Source of the DNA: Brachionus manjavacas
Taxonomy: Eukaryota > Rotifera > Eurotatoria > Ploima > Brachionidae
Length of the DNA: 64,000 nucleotides
Direction: 5' to 3'
NCBI GenBank assembly: GCA_019054805.1
Contig: JAHQIY010000004.1
Span: forward strand, 4,588,001 to 4,652,000
The translations under genes were made by a program, and so were the position numbers. Position 1 is the stretch's first letter. Every line of letters starts with the position of its first letter. The notes under the pieces are model-generated. The model worked only from the letters and a program-made list of their open reading frames with translations, was not told where the DNA came from and searched no databases. Of this stretch, positions 1 to 12,340 are shown in pieces.

Positions 1-437
1 ATGTCCTCATCGTCATCTCTACTTTGGCTTCGACTGTGTGAAATTTTTGGATATCTGACTGATGATTCCTCGAAGGTGCGCGGACTCTTGGGAGACAAAT
101 TTTTGGCTTTGGAAGAAACACTAAATCGTCTCGGACTAATATCTTCATCCGATTTTTCGACCGAGAATTTTTTCTGTTCGTTTCTTCTGAACTGGGTAAT
201 CTTTTCATCTCTAGGTGATCTCCCTGACAGCAATGAGCGTCCAGATAGAGACGATCGTGCCGATTTTGGAGATTTTAGGGCTTAAATTTAGCAAATTAGC
301 ACTTTTTTAATTTTGAATTTTTTTTTACATTTGCTAGTGTCATCCTCTTCTTCGGAATCGGTAAATCCCGTCTTGGACACTTGATTTTTATTTCGAATCA
401 TTTGGCTGAACTCTTTATTAAGAGCTTTGTTGTTCAT
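1..437 (-). CDS. Ser/Arg-rich protein, N-terminal part only (runs off the left edge)
   Basis: Two exons are visible on the minus strand. Exon 1 is 437..329, from an ATG opening with MNNKALNKEF. A 48-nt intron (328..281, GT..AG) follows, and exon 2 is 280..1, still open at the window edge. The splice joins in phase 1 (T|CC gives Ser). About 130 residues are visible. They begin with a short polar segment and an acidic patch (DSEEEDD near residue 30), then become a Ser/Arg/Lys-Pro-rich low-complexity tail with SPR/SPK-type phosphosite motifs. No folded domain is recognisable, so I give no function. The plus-strand reading over exon 2 is a composition shadow. The gene is divergent from MKK7, with about 0.7 kb between start codons. 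Confidence 0.72.
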
Positions 438-1126
438 GATAAAAACTAAGTAAAATTTGGCTAAAATGGACAATATTAGGTGTTTGTGTACGGCTAGTAA
501 ATTGCTTTGACCGAAACCCTATATTTAGTTGTTATAGAAATCCAGGCTATTCTATCAAGAATGATTAATTGCGTTCACAAAGTAATTTAACAAAATAATT
601 TTTGAATTTTTTATTTCGACCATTTAAATTTTTTTAAATGTTGTAACCATGGCAACCAATTCATGTGATTAAGTCAAAATTTGGTAACCATTTATTTAAT
701 TTTATAATTTATTTTTTCTGCTAATAAATTTATTAATTTTTTATCTTAATTTCAAATTAAAATGTTTTAGCTCGAAATTTATGTTCCGTTTTTTTAAAAA
801 AATCAACAAGCCTTCATTGATATGTGTCAATTGACTGTATACGTCTATTCAAGGATTTTGCTATCGAGCTCCCTATGAATCAAATAATCATAAAATATTT
901 TTCTTGTATTGCAAGTTTCTAGTGTAAAAATTGTTTTATCGAAAGCAAAATAGATATTTGAAATAAAATTAGATGCAAAAATTTGCGTGCAAATAAATAG
1001 AAAAAAATAATAATAATTTGTTAATTTTTAATATAGAATTTAGATATTAGCGTATTGATAAAATTCGAACTCAGAGGCTGTGTTTCTGGTCAAAAATTGG
1101 AAAATTTAGCTTTCATCCAACTCGAA
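438..1126. other. Intergenic region between divergent genes
   Basis: AT-rich spacer between the start codons of the Ser/Arg-rich gene (minus) and MKK7 (plus). It should hold both 5' UTRs and promoters, possibly as one bidirectional promoter. I see no clear TATA box, repeat or open frame to place them more precisely. Confidence 0.5.
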
Positions 1127-4100
1127 ATGAGTCGCTTAAACAAAAAATTTAATTTGTTCAGTGAACAGCCATCATCTACCCTAAGCGCCCAGCCCAGTAC
1201 CAACATCAATTCCCCCAACCTGCCTATACCGATTATAAATACGCCATCGTCTACCAAAAGCTCAAGTCTGACAAGTTCCTCAAACGTCACCTCACTACCG
1301 TCCATTAATCCTAATACTCAAAAACATTCCAATCCAGAATTTAACAAGACTCATTTGAGCCTTAATTTTTCCAACTCAAACTCAACTTCAGGCTTTAAGA
1401 ACCAATTTAGCAGCTCATTTGCCAATATTAAGAACAAAGACCAAAACAAATTGGATGAAACAAAAATGTTTTTTGAAAACGAAAATAACCAGTTTAAATT
1501 TAATAATAGTGGGTTTTTTTTTTATTTTTTTTTCCAAATTTTAATTTTAAAAATAAATTTAAAAAAAATTTAGACAGACATTCAGTTCTGTCGCAAATAA
1601 ATTCAAGTTTTTCCGATCAAACACTGACACCGAACAGAACTATGGTCAATAGAAGAAGCGAGCTTAAAATATGTATGAGAATTTTTCTTCTCTATGCTAA
1701 GATTTAATTTGAATTTAAAAGTGAACTTTGGTAATGGGTATTTCTCGGAACCAAAGAATTTGAGAAAACTCGACCCACCCAAGAATGATAAAGTTATCTT
1801 TGAATTAAGTGATTCAGCTTTTAAGAGTCCCTTAAAAAGCTCTAAACCTCTATCGCTTAATTTGAGCCCGTCAAGATCTTCTACACCTTCTTCGCTTTCT
1901 GTTTCATCGTCAACTAATTCATTGTCCAGATTGTAAGGTTTTTAATACTAAAAGGGTCTCATTTTATGCATTTGATTTAAAGAGAGGCGATCGATTCGGA
2001 TAAATTTAGAAAAATAATGGTAAATTCGGGATATTTGTTGATCGATGAAAGACGAATTCAAGTAACTATCGATCAATTGTCGACCATTTCTCTTTTGGGC
2101 CATGGTACTAGTGGAGTAGTTACTAAAATGAAGCACAAACCGACTGGTTTCGAAATGGCTGTAAAAGTAAGTTTTGAATTTTTTTTATAAAGTTAAGTTA
2201 AATTTAAAATTTTTTAATTTAAAATCACTTTAGAGCATGTTACGTAATTTTGCGTAAAATTGCATAAATTTTTTTTTTAATAAAAAAAACTAAATGCATT
2301 TTTTCATATTTTAAAATTTTAAAATTTTTGAAAAATATGAAAAATTTGATTTTGATAAATTTTAGAGTAGTTATGAAGATTCATTTAGTTAATATTGGGT
2401 TTTATAATTTAATTTTTTTCTAAATAAAGTCACACTTGACCAAATAGCGATTTTATTAAAAAATTAGAGGGCCATTAATTTTTGGAATCTGTAGATGGCT
2501 TTTTTACAAAGCATTTTAAAAATGTTTTTTTAACCTGATATTATTTCTTACAGTATCTTTCGGTGAAAAACGGGGTAAACGGTATGTATGTTAATTGATG
2601 CTTGACTTTAGACAAAAGCTCTAAAATTACTAATTTTAGAGTAATTTTAATAATAGTGGGTATTATTAAAATACCCACTATTATTATTATTTCATTTCGT
2701 TTCATTATGTTTTCGTCAATTTAATATATGTTCTTCATTTCTGGAAATTTTTAATCAATTTGAATTTTTGCTAAGTTGTAAAAATGTATTCAATTTATTT
2801 TCTTCAGAAAAATTGCTGAAGCCTTATTCAGGATTTCGATCGTGAATAAGACTTCACGAGAAAATATGAAACACCATGTTTGTCACACTGTTTTGAATTT
2901 TCAGAATTAATTATTTTTAATTTTTAATTTTGCACCTTGTGGAACACTAAGTCATTAGTTTTGATTTCCATTCAATTCGATCTTTCTCCTTTTGATCCTT
3001 GAATCGCCGCATATCATTGCCATTTAAGCGAGTCCTTTGTTAACTTTTTTCATGATATTATTACTCAGATTTAGGAATAGTGTCAGAGAGAGTACGTGCC
3101 CTTGTATGACTCCTATACACACTTTGAAGCTCTCAGATTGTCCTTTTTTCAGAATCACACTACACCCGATATTTTCGAAGAATAGTTTTATCAAGTTTAA
3201 TATCTTCTGTAGAAGGCTATAAGATGTAAATATGTCCCAAAAAGTTTCTCTGTGTTTGTAATCAAAGGCTTTCTTGAAGTCAATGAAGTTAAGGTAAAAT
3301 ATTCCATTCAAGACATTATTCTTTGATGCTCCTTAGTGCAAATATCAATTCATCCTCTACCTCGTATAAATCCTGTTTTCTAAGTATTGCGACAATATTT
3401 CCAATTTTTTGTGGTTATGCACTTCGGTGTTAATATCGAGGTCAGTCTAATTTAAGGTATAAAGACTTTTTTGGTCCTAGTCTATTTAGAACTTCATTTC
3501 GGTTATGAATTTTTGTGTCAACATCGAGTTCAGTGGTAGCTGGTTCAGATTGTAAAGACTTTATAGGCTTTGGTCTATTTAGAACTTCTCTTAAGTGCTC
3601 AAACCATCTTTTTCCCTGCTCTCTTTCACTTGTTAAGAAAAAACTTTATTTTTCTTTCACTAATGTTGTTTTATCTGTGAAAAAAGAAAAAAAGTATTAA
3701 AGTGGTCTTTTGATGCATACGTAGGCCTTCTAATGATTCCCACTTTGTTGCATTATTTTGAACTAGCAGAAATAATAATTTACCTTTCGAAAAAAATTTA
3801 TTTAAAAGAGTTAGTAAAACGGAAATTTTATAAATCTATTTTTATTCTTTCTGGTGACTTAATTCAAACGATAAAATTTAGTTTATAAAAATATTATGTC
3901 TTGCTCATCAAGATTTTGAAGATTATTAATTTCAAAATACCTTTTTTTTCATCGATTGTTTTTGGCAAGAATATTTTTCGAAGTCTTTCAAAATTTTTTG
4001 TCTCAAATTTTTTGGAAAAATTTCTGCCGAGCGTCGGAAATTTTCGTCTTTTTTATTTTCCTCACCGCTAATTTTAATAGAAATACTCCTATTTAAGTGA

Positions 4101-5301
4101 AAAAAAGCCTAAATTTAAGTTAAAACTAATTTAGAAAAAAGACCCTTATCTTCTGCTCACCCTAAACCAGGGCTCTGTCTGTCCCCTCTTCAAATTTAGA
4201 AGTGTTTTTATTACAATAGCGGTACTAAAACATTATTTGCCTTTTTTATTACGCTTTCTACCAAAGAATTAAACATTTTATAACTCATATTGATTAAAAA
4301 AATTTATATTTTTATTTAAATTTAAAAATTTTCTATAAAACGTAAAATTATTAGTCACTCTAAAATAAAAAAGTAGTTAAAATCAAATTGAAATAGTAGT
4401 TTAAATGCCAGGAATTAAATTTATATTCATAGAAATTTTTTAACTTAGCAAATGAGTATATCTGGAATTGAAGAAGAAAACAAGCGAATTTTAACTGATG
4501 TTGACGTGATTGCCAAAAGTAACAATTGTAAAAACATAGTCAAATGTCTCGGTTACACAATATCCGAAAGTGATGTGTGGATTTTCATGGAGTTGATGTT
4601 GTCAAGTTTTGACGAATTACTCACGCTAAACAATGGACCCATACCAGAAAATATAATCGGAAAGTTGTCCGTATCAATTTTGAGCGCATTGAACTATTTA
4701 AAAGAAAAACACAACATGATGCATAGAGGTATAAAAATTTAAATCTTGAATATTTTTTGAACTTTTTGGTCAAATAGATATCAAACCATCGAACATTTTA
4801 ATCGATGAAAATGGTGAAATAAAGCTGTGTGATTTCGGAATAAGTGGAAGATTGGTTAATTCAAAAGCGTTTAGTAAAAACACTATTGGAAATTTTGGAT
4901 CCGCCGGATACACGGCTCCTGAACGCATCCAACAAACTTCTGACTATGATGTAAGGGCTGATATTTGGAGCTTTGGAATATCTGTGATCGAGTTAGCAAA
5001 CGGTGAATACCCATACAAAAACTGTAAATTTGAGTTCGAGATCTTGACTGCAATCATAGATCACGATCCTCCAGAGCTCAAAGGAGATCACTTCAGTGAC
5101 ATGTTCAAATCATTTATTAAGAGCTGTCTTCAAAAAGACTTTAAAAAAAGGCCTAAATATAATACGCTCCTTAGACATGAATTTATCAAATACTATGAAG
5201 AGGCTCAAGTGGACGTCAAAGGTTGGCTTTATGAACTTTTAAAAACGAAAGAACGATCTGAACCAAATAAAAGTGAAGACAAAGTCTTGGAATCTAATTG
5301 A
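1127..5301 (+). CDS. MAP2K7: MAP kinase kinase 7 (JNK kinase, hemipterous-type)
   Basis: Dual-specificity kinase that phosphorylates JNK in the cytosolic stress cascade. Exons: 1127-1508, 1574-1672, 1722-1932, 1983-2166, 4449-4728, 4778-5301; all junctions are GT..AG and in phase, giving 559 residues. Residues 1-230 are Ser/Asn/Pro-rich and probably disordered. The kinase domain carries the Gly loop GHGTSG (270-275), catalytic Lys 292 exactly at the exon 4/5 junction, EEENKRIL after it, HRD with Asp 386 split by an intron, DFG (404-406), APER and the MKK7-like tail DVRADIWSFGISVIELANGEYPYKNCK. MKK7 is preferred over MKK4 because of EEENKRIL, GPIPE, SGRLVNSKA and RPKYNTLL. The activation segment is about four residues longer than the vertebrate one. 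The first ATG is a choice: an upstream coding exon cannot be excluded. Intron 4 (2167-4448) is 2.3 kb and contains a dead LINE; the other introns are 49-65 nt. Confidence 0.93.
3024..3400 (-). mobile_element. Dead LINE reverse-transcriptase fragment in MKK7 intron 4
   Basis: On the minus strand a decayed reading frame shows the RT core: FIDFKKAFD (motif A), then LIKLFFENIGCSV, and a degraded GVIQGHVLS (motif B-like). Upstream, an in-frame-like stretch contains RKQDLYEVEDE. It resembles non-LTR elements whose product reads FIDFEKAFDSIHRE. It is truncated and stop-ridden, with no ends or target duplication visible. It lies antisense to MKK7 and is the recognisable cause of part of that intron's size. 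Confidence 0.8.
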
Positions 5302-5857
5302 GAATAATCTACAGAAAATTAGAATTTAGAATTACTCTTATTTTTTAATGATATGAATAGATTAAAATGAAGAATTGAGGTTCAATTTGGAAAGAAAATC
5401 TGATATGACCAGTGTCGCAGGTTTCATCTGAAAAAATTTCGATTTTTTGATCAAATCGCTCCGATACCTGTGAATGTGCCTTGTTAAATTTAATTATTTC
5501 ATATTTTTTTTTACGTAGTATTAAATTTTGAGTTTTTTTAGCTTTAAAGATGTCTTGAATAAAATTTTTTATAAAAACACTTTTTTATCATTGTAACAAA
5601 GCAATATTCATTTTAGATAATAAGGCTCGAATTTTTCCAGTTTAAATTATTTAAAAACATTTTCATGTTAAAACTAAATTTTTGATGCTTAATGACTAAA
5701 AAAATTAAGCATTTATAAATTAAAAAAAAGGTCAAGTACATTTATGGTTGCTAACGATCTGAGTTTTGATTTTTCTATAAATTCCATACATATATACTAA
5801 TTATTTAAATTCATTAAAATTATTTCGAAGTTTCAATATTTTTAAAACATTTGGGAA
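5302..5857. other. MKK7-PACRGL intergenic spacer
   Basis: 556 bp of AT-rich sequence holding the MKK7 3' UTR and the PACRGL promoter. Candidate AATAAA-like signals occur (for example GAATAAAAT near 5556), but nothing else is recognisable. Confidence 0.4.
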
Positions 5858-6891
5858 ATGTCCTTTGCAAGGGCAGGCCTTTCAAAGCCATCTACTTCAA
5901 GTATGATTAATAAAAATTCTATAATATTTATTTTAACATTTAACAAGTAGATAATAGCAGTGAGTCGGCGACAAGCTCAACTAAAACTTTCAAGCCATCT
6001 GATAAATTGAACCCTAAAACTGTTGATTTTGTAAAATAAAGGCAGAAAAATGCTTCATGTGACTTCAATTCTTTTATTTTTAGTTTAATACCAGAGAAAT
6101 ACAAAAAACTGCATTTGGAACAATTTATTCGAATGGAGGAATTCCATGTAAGCTTGTTCACGGAAGTGTGAAAAATAAATTGATGTGGAATACACCTCCA
6201 GAAAAAGTTCCATTCGACCCAGTTCTCGTGATTCTTGCAGAGGTAGCATTTTTTTAAAATTAAATTAAGTTATCTTGCTTTTTTTAATTTAATTAATTTA
6301 AGGGACTAAGGGAGACACAACATCCATTTAATTTTGTGGCCCGAGAGGGTTTCAAAGATTTGTTGCTTACTCAAAATGCGAGCGAAAAAGCCATAGAGAT
6401 TTTACCAAAATTGGTAATTCCAGTTAAAAATGCCATAGTAAGACTTAAATTTATTTATTTCGATGTATAAAGATAAGTAAAAAGTAAAGATTTAAAAAAA
6501 AAATTTTTTTTTATTACTGTTTAATTAAATCAAAAAAATCCATTATCAGGTTAATGTTTTAGATTTTTTATAAACTGATCAATTGTTATTTTTTTAGGTT
6601 TTAGATAATGATGAAATTTTCGAAGCTGGTATAAATGCTTTAATGCAATTAAGTGATGCTGTTGGAGCCTATTTGAATGCACATCTAAAAATTTATCTTA
6701 GCATTGTATAAAATTTTAAATTTTAAATAACTTTTTAATTTAAATTTTATTTTAAGTTGTGCAGAAGACTAACTCAAAAAAAATATAGAGACCAAGTGAC
6801 TGATGCTTTGAACAAATTTGAACAAAATGGAGGCAAGGAAGTAGTGCCAATAATTAAAACAAAGATTCCAACGTATAATAGTGTGACATAA
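5858..6891 (+). CDS. PACRGL: PACRG-like protein
   Basis: Six exons: 5858-5900, 5948-6030, 6084-6242, 6303-6437, 6598-6705, 6757-6891; all introns are GT..AG (47, 53, 60, 160, 51 nt) and in phase, giving 220 residues, close to the vertebrate length. It matches the PACRGL family along its length: SDKLNPKTVDF, IYSNGGIPCKLVHGSVKNKL, LAEGLRETQHPFNFVAREGF, NDDEIFEAGINALMQLSDAVG and KTKIPTY near the end. PACRG relatives are ARM/HEAT-type helical proteins of ciliary doublet microtubules; the PACRGL role itself is poorly defined. It lies about 0.55 kb downstream of MKK7 on the same strand. A minus-strand open frame over exons 2-3 is a shadow. Confidence 0.93.
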
Positions 6892-8118
6892 AAACTATTG
6901 AAACGGTTGTCATTTGTAAATTTTTTTTTCTCTATTATTGATTTGAATTGATCATAAAAATAGATTCTCATAGTTTTCAAATTTTTTTTATCTTATTCTA
7001 AATAAAAATTTAAATATCAAATTATTTTTATTGAATTATTCATATAATAACAAAAATAATTTTTTTTAAAAAGTCAAATTAATTGAAACTTTTTGAAAAA
7101 AATTAATTAGTGAGACAAGTTTTTTATTGTATTTTTGAATTACCTTAAATTACATATTTCAAATTTAAAGACAAAAAATCTCATTTTTATGGATGTTGAA
7201 TGAGATTATTATAGGACACTAGACATGGGTATATATTAAAAAATTGTTTTCACAAAAACTGAAAGAAAAGTGGTAGAAAATGCCGAAGAGCGGTCTAATG
7301 ACTAAAATTAAAGCATCTGATCTCTCAATGTAATTTTTCAATCCGATTTCAAATGAAGCTTTATAATTAGGTCAAAATTTAAAAAAAAAAACGGTCTTTT
7401 TTTAAATAAAAAGAGATATTTTTATAATTTTACATTAGTCTTAGTAAAATTTTATTTATTTGAATGTAAAAATTGGCAAAAAAAATCATAGAAAATGTAA
7501 ATTTTTGAAAATGTAACGCAATATGTAATGTAATGTAATATTGATTATAATTATTTATTTTAATTAACTGAGCCGAATTTTCAATAAAATAAGACTTTTT
7601 AATAAAAAAAATTAATTCAAATTTAAAAATTTTAATTAAAAGACTTAAAAATAACTTTGACTTCTGACTTAAGCTTTTAGATTAATTTTCAAATTAGACC
7701 TCTTCTTGAATACTTGCTCGCCTCAAAAGACACTTTTTTAAAACTTATTTCAAATAAAATTAGTAACAAAAAAATAATTTATTAATTATAAATTATATAT
7801 TTAGTAAAAAAATTGTAAATAAATTATTCAAATTTTCTCAAAATATTCATGACTTAAATTTTGAAATAAGAATCGCTTTAATTTTGCATCAAAAATGAAT
7901 GAATAAATTTAGCGCAAAAATTTTGTTTACTTTAAATTTAAACCTCTAAATTTAAGATTATTTTTAAAATTAATAAAAAAAAAATCACCTTCAAGAGTTA
8001 TGCAATAAAATATTATAATAAATTATCATTTTTAAATTGATATACGTGTTTAATATTTTCGATTTGTTAATATTTTTCATTTTTTGAAGAATTTTAGTGT
8101 TTTTGTTTATCTTTTAAA
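6892..8118. other. PACRGL-golgin intergenic spacer
   Basis: 1.2 kb of very AT-rich sequence with long A and T runs. An AATAAA-like signal about 110-120 nt after the PACRGL stop could end that transcript, and the golgin promoter should lie near 8000-8118. I see no coding frame, RNA gene or ordered repeat. Confidence 0.4.
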
Positions 8119-9579
8119 ATGTTTAATAAGTTTAAAACTCAACTGAGTGAAAATTCCGGCTTCGGTTCTTCGCCGTCGACATTGAACTTTACCAAATCTA
8201 ATAGAAAAAATTCTACTAAAAAATTGGAACCAGTTGAGTCGGGTGTTTCTGAGGATAATCAATCCAGCGATGATAATTTAAGTCAAAAAAGCCAACAAAA
8301 TACTGACCAGCCAAATAATCAATCACTTAACAGCAACAATTCTTCTCTCCAGAATGTAGATATTTCAAATGGGCACGGAGATAAAGATTCGTTTACGGTC
8401 TATAAAACGCAACTTCAAGAATTAAATCAGTCATTACTCAAAGAGATAGATAATCTTCATGTAATTTTTTTTTAATCAAAAAAAACTTTAGTAGAAATTC
8501 TGAATTTTTTTTATTTTTTATTCACTAAATAAACAAGTTTTAAATAATTTTAACTTACAGGCAGAAATTAATCAAAAGAATGCAGAAAATGGAGAGCTAA
8601 GAACTGAATTAGTCAGATACAAAAACATGGTAAGATTAAATTAATAAAAATTGTGGAAACTTTCAAAATTTTTAAAGCTAATAGATAAAGAAAATAGATT
8701 AAATTTTGAAATCGAGAATTCGCAAATTATCATGGAAGATTATGAAAACAAAATAAATCATCTCCTAGATGGTAAATTTTAATTTATCTTTTGATAAAAT
8801 AAGCGTAAGGCGTTGATATTTGAAAAAAAACAAAAGATAAAAAATCTAAATTACTCTCTCTATGAATGATTTTATTTAGAAAAAGAAGAACTTGTGATCA
8901 AAAATGCTGAGCTTTCCGAAAAATACGAGTCTTTGAAATTATTGAACACAAAACAGCCAGAACCGTCCTCGTTCAGCCATTCTTTTGAAGCAGAGAATAC
9001 AAAAAACACAAAAAATTCTTTCTCAGATGAAATAAAATCTCTTAGAGACGAGTTAAATGAAAAAAATAAGGTAAGCATTGTGAAACTTTGAAATTTTTTG
9101 AATTATTTATTTTAAAATATTTAAAGACCATAAAAAATCTTCAGCATAGGCTAAATGATTTGAAAAAAACTCTACAAAAAGAGCTCAAGTATCATATGTT
9201 GCCGAACGAAAAAAAAAACGCATCTCTGTCTGAAACGCCAAATATAACACAAAATGAAACTAAAAACGATGAAATGTCGCCAGTTACCTCAAATGCGTCC
9301 TTAGTACATCATAATAGCATGTCAGATAAAGCACCGAATAAATGCCCCAAAACAGTTTTGAAAAAAAATAGTTCTTTAGATATGAGTATTTTGCATGACG
9401 ATGTTAATTTTAAATATTTAAAGCATGTTGTTCTCAAATTCTTAACAAGTCGCGAGTATGAAGCTATTCATTTGGTCAAAGCTCTATCTGTTTTACTAAA
9501 TTTAAGTAAAGACGAAGAAAAAACAATCAAAAACACTTTGGAATGGAAAATGTCATGGTTCGGAGTGAAACCCAGATGA
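8119..9579 (+). CDS. GOLGA1: Golgin-97 (GRIP-domain golgin A1), short form
   Basis: Trans-Golgi coiled-coil tether recruited to membranes by Arl1 through a C-terminal GRIP domain. Exons: 8119-8460, 8561-8629, 8678-8771, 8880-9070, 9127-9579, all in phase with GT..AG introns of 48-108 nt; 382 residues. The N-terminus [11 protein letters not shown] resembles golgin-97 MFxKLKxxIxE, followed by a Ser/Asn/Gln-rich stretch to about residue 90, then broken coiled coil (residues ~95-220) with a conserved [17 protein letters not shown] segment. The GRIP domain is residues ~323-382 with [12 protein letters not shown] (Tyr 329 is the Arl1-contact tyrosine expected for GRIP), ALSVLLNLS and a golgin-97-like KMSWFGVKP end. 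Vertebrate golgin-97 is about twice as long, so much of the coiled coil is missing here. Confidence 0.93.
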
Positions 9580-11477
9580 ATTATGTTATTTAAAATGTTT
9601 TATAAAAATAAGACAATTTAAAGTTTATTTATATTTTTATATCGAAAATAAATTTTGAACAAAATAATAAAACCCTTTTTTTTCATTATAAAAAGTTTAG
9701 ATAAAAAAAATAGATTTAATATTTATTATTTTACTGATTTATAATTTAGTGTATTTGTTATACAGATAGCATCGTTGTCGTCTTTATTCTTCCTTTTGGA
9801 AAATTGTCGTGAGCATTTTATAAAAATTAAATTTAAAGCTTATCTTTCGGATTTTTAAATTTTCATATAAAAGAGTATTTCCGATAAGAGTCCATTTGTT
9901 CTCTTTTTCTAAGTTTGTCCTAGCGTTAGAAGACAAATTATAGCTCATTTGAAGCTCTTGAAACAAAGATTAGATAAATGCTCAGCTTTTTAATTCAAAA
10001 GTTTGCTTTTGACCTTAAAAATTGACCAAAACGAAAGTTATGTGCATAAACACCAAATTGGATACCCCTTTCACCATCGTGGGGGATGTAAAGCGAATTC
10101 ACATACTTAGGAAGCACCATGAGTTCAACAATGGGACATGATAAGTTACAGACTCATACAGAATTTTGTCTTTGTTTCGAAGATAATAATTGTTGTTTGA
10201 ATTATTTGAATTTTTTTTCGCATGTCCAATGCCCTGGTGTGACGCATACTCTGACTCCAAATTGTCCTCGGTGGTCAAGAAAATACGAATACCAGTATGG
10301 TATATCATTTTGTAGAGAATTATCTTGATTAAAATGAACCAAAGTTTTTTTAATCGTATAATTTTTGCAGGAGTTATGATGAAACAAAATCAAAATTTTA
10401 AGGTTTTATGAAAAAAGTGAAAATTCGGTAAAATGGTCGTTTTTTTCAAATATCTTTTGATAAGAATTAGATATTGACCTGAAATTTTACACACATTTTA
10501 TTTAGGATATAATCTATTAAATAAATGGCTAATTTATATTCGAGCTTGATTTTAGGCACTTTTATACGAGTTTTTTTACATCTGACGTATGGTTCTGAAA
10601 AATATTTCACCAGTTTTAAATTAAAGGTACTATAAAAAGTATATCATTCCAAAGCTAAGAGTCTATGCTAGAAAATAATATATAAAACTTAAAAGTTGTT
10701 CAACGATTTGATGCAAAAAAATTAAAGAGCCAAAGGCGTTCATTGCCATTAATGTTATTTGAAAAAATTTATATCGAATCATTGTACAACTATTTAGTTT
10801 TATATATTATATTGTAGCTTAGGCTCTTAGCTTAAATTGATTTGTAGTGCTCATATTAAAGTAAAATTAAATAAGGTATTTCTCAAACCTAATAATCTTA
10901 GACCCTCTTCTGTTTTTGATTTTATTAACGATATTGCTCTTTTCCTTTCAGAATTTTTCAATGAAACTTTATGGAAAAAAAGCCCAAAAAGAACTAGTTT
11001 TATTATAAAAAAATCAAACAGAATTTAATTTTAAATATATTTATAGATATGTTAATAAAATCAAATCGGTTGGTTTTTTTTACAGTTATCTTTTTTTTAA
11101 ATTTAAATATCACTTAACTTTTTTATTTTTTGTCGAAATATTCGAAACAAATATTAAGAGAATTACCAAGCATATTTTTTTTTAATTTCTAATCAAATAA
11201 GTTCAATATATTCTTAATATTTTTTTCGATTTTACTTTTGATTTAAAAAAAAAGTATAAATCAATGAATCTAATCACTTATTTCGTAAATTAGAGATAAT
11301 TTTTTTTTTTAAATCTGCAATACCAATCCTTGTTCATTCTTAATTAAAATATTTAATTCAAGGTTAGTTTAAAATCTAAAATAAACAGTTTGATGTAATG
11401 GTTCAAATTGAAGAAATGAAATTCTTTGAGCAATTTCAACCAAGAAAAAGGTAGTTTTAATCAATTAAATGCTAATA
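9580..11477. other. Golgin-LINE intergenic spacer with a less AT-rich island
   Basis: 1.9 kb without a supportable gene. The golgin 3' UTR follows the stop, with AATAAA-like signals near 9650-9670. A less AT-rich island at about 10040-10330 holds two overlapping short frames on opposite strands and looks like decayed repeat sequence. I cannot assign it. The rest is AT-rich with homopolymer runs. Confidence 0.4.
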
Positions 11478-12340
11478 ATAATAATAAGGGGTCCTTTGTC
11501 CTCATCTGTTTGAGGTTAGGGACGAGATTTCGATGCGCCATTACTCGCGATTCTTCGATTCATTCACCCATTTAGTCCAGACATTTCCAGCTTTCTCACA
11601 ATCCTCTTTTAAGCAATCCGTCCACTCTCTTTCTGGTCTTCCTCTTCCATGCTTTCCACTTAAAACATCAATAGAACAATCTTTGGTAAACGTGTGTCCA
11701 ACATTCGTCGTAAATGTCCTGACCGTCTGAGCCTTATTGTTCTGACGATTTTATCAAGCGAAACAGTTTTCGTTTGACTGCAGAGTTTTTGTTCTGTCAA
11801 TCCAATTCTTCGAGGACCCCCCTATCTGCATCAAACAATTTCTGTGAAAACTACTTAGTAAAAGTCAGAAGGTCTGCATGTCCACGACTCTGCACTGTAA
11901 ATGGTAGTTGCCTTTACTGTGGCTAAATAAATCTTACTTTTAGTTCTAATACTAATTTCCGGTTTATTCCATATCAGTTTCAAGCACTGAAATCTGTGAG
12001 CTCCAAGACCTATTCTTCTCTGGATCTCGGTACTAGATTTCGAATCGTTTGTCACACGACATTCCAGGTATATAAAATGGTCAACTTGTTCAACCTCTTC
12101 ACCCCTAATTCTCAGAGTCTCGTGTACTGCATCTTTAATTTTAATTGACATCTTTTTTGTCTTCTTGATGTTGATATTAAGTCCCCACTTTGCATGGTCA
12201 CATCAAGCTGTATTATACATTCGGACAGAGCCTTTTCATTTTCGCATAGCAGTACTAAGTCTTCTGCGTAAAGAAGTGCTAAAATGCGCTGTTTGTTGTT
12301 AAATTTGATAAATAAACACTTAATTTTAAAATTCAATGCA
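11478..12340 (-). mobile_element. Dead LINE 3' half (RT thumb and C-terminal domain)
   Basis: Minus-strand decayed frames read, in order: ILALLYAEDLVLLCEN (degraded YADD box, ~12280), VDHFIYLECRVTND, RIGLGAHRFQCLKLIW, RTKSKIYLATVKAT, and a C-terminal GRGRPEREWTDCLKED..W..W followed by WRIEIS. The element ends at a short (TTA)n tail near 11478-11490, as expected of a LINE 3' end. Several frame breaks and stops show it is dead. The motifs match the group of non-LTR elements with FxYLGSxV and a GRPxxxW tail; the MKK7 intron fragment may belong to the same family. Confidence 0.87.

Noticed and set aside
1..285. Plus-strand 94-codon frame starting at base 1
   Set aside because: The minus strand gives a better coding reading (Ser/Arg-rich, spliced to a Met-initiated exon in phase).
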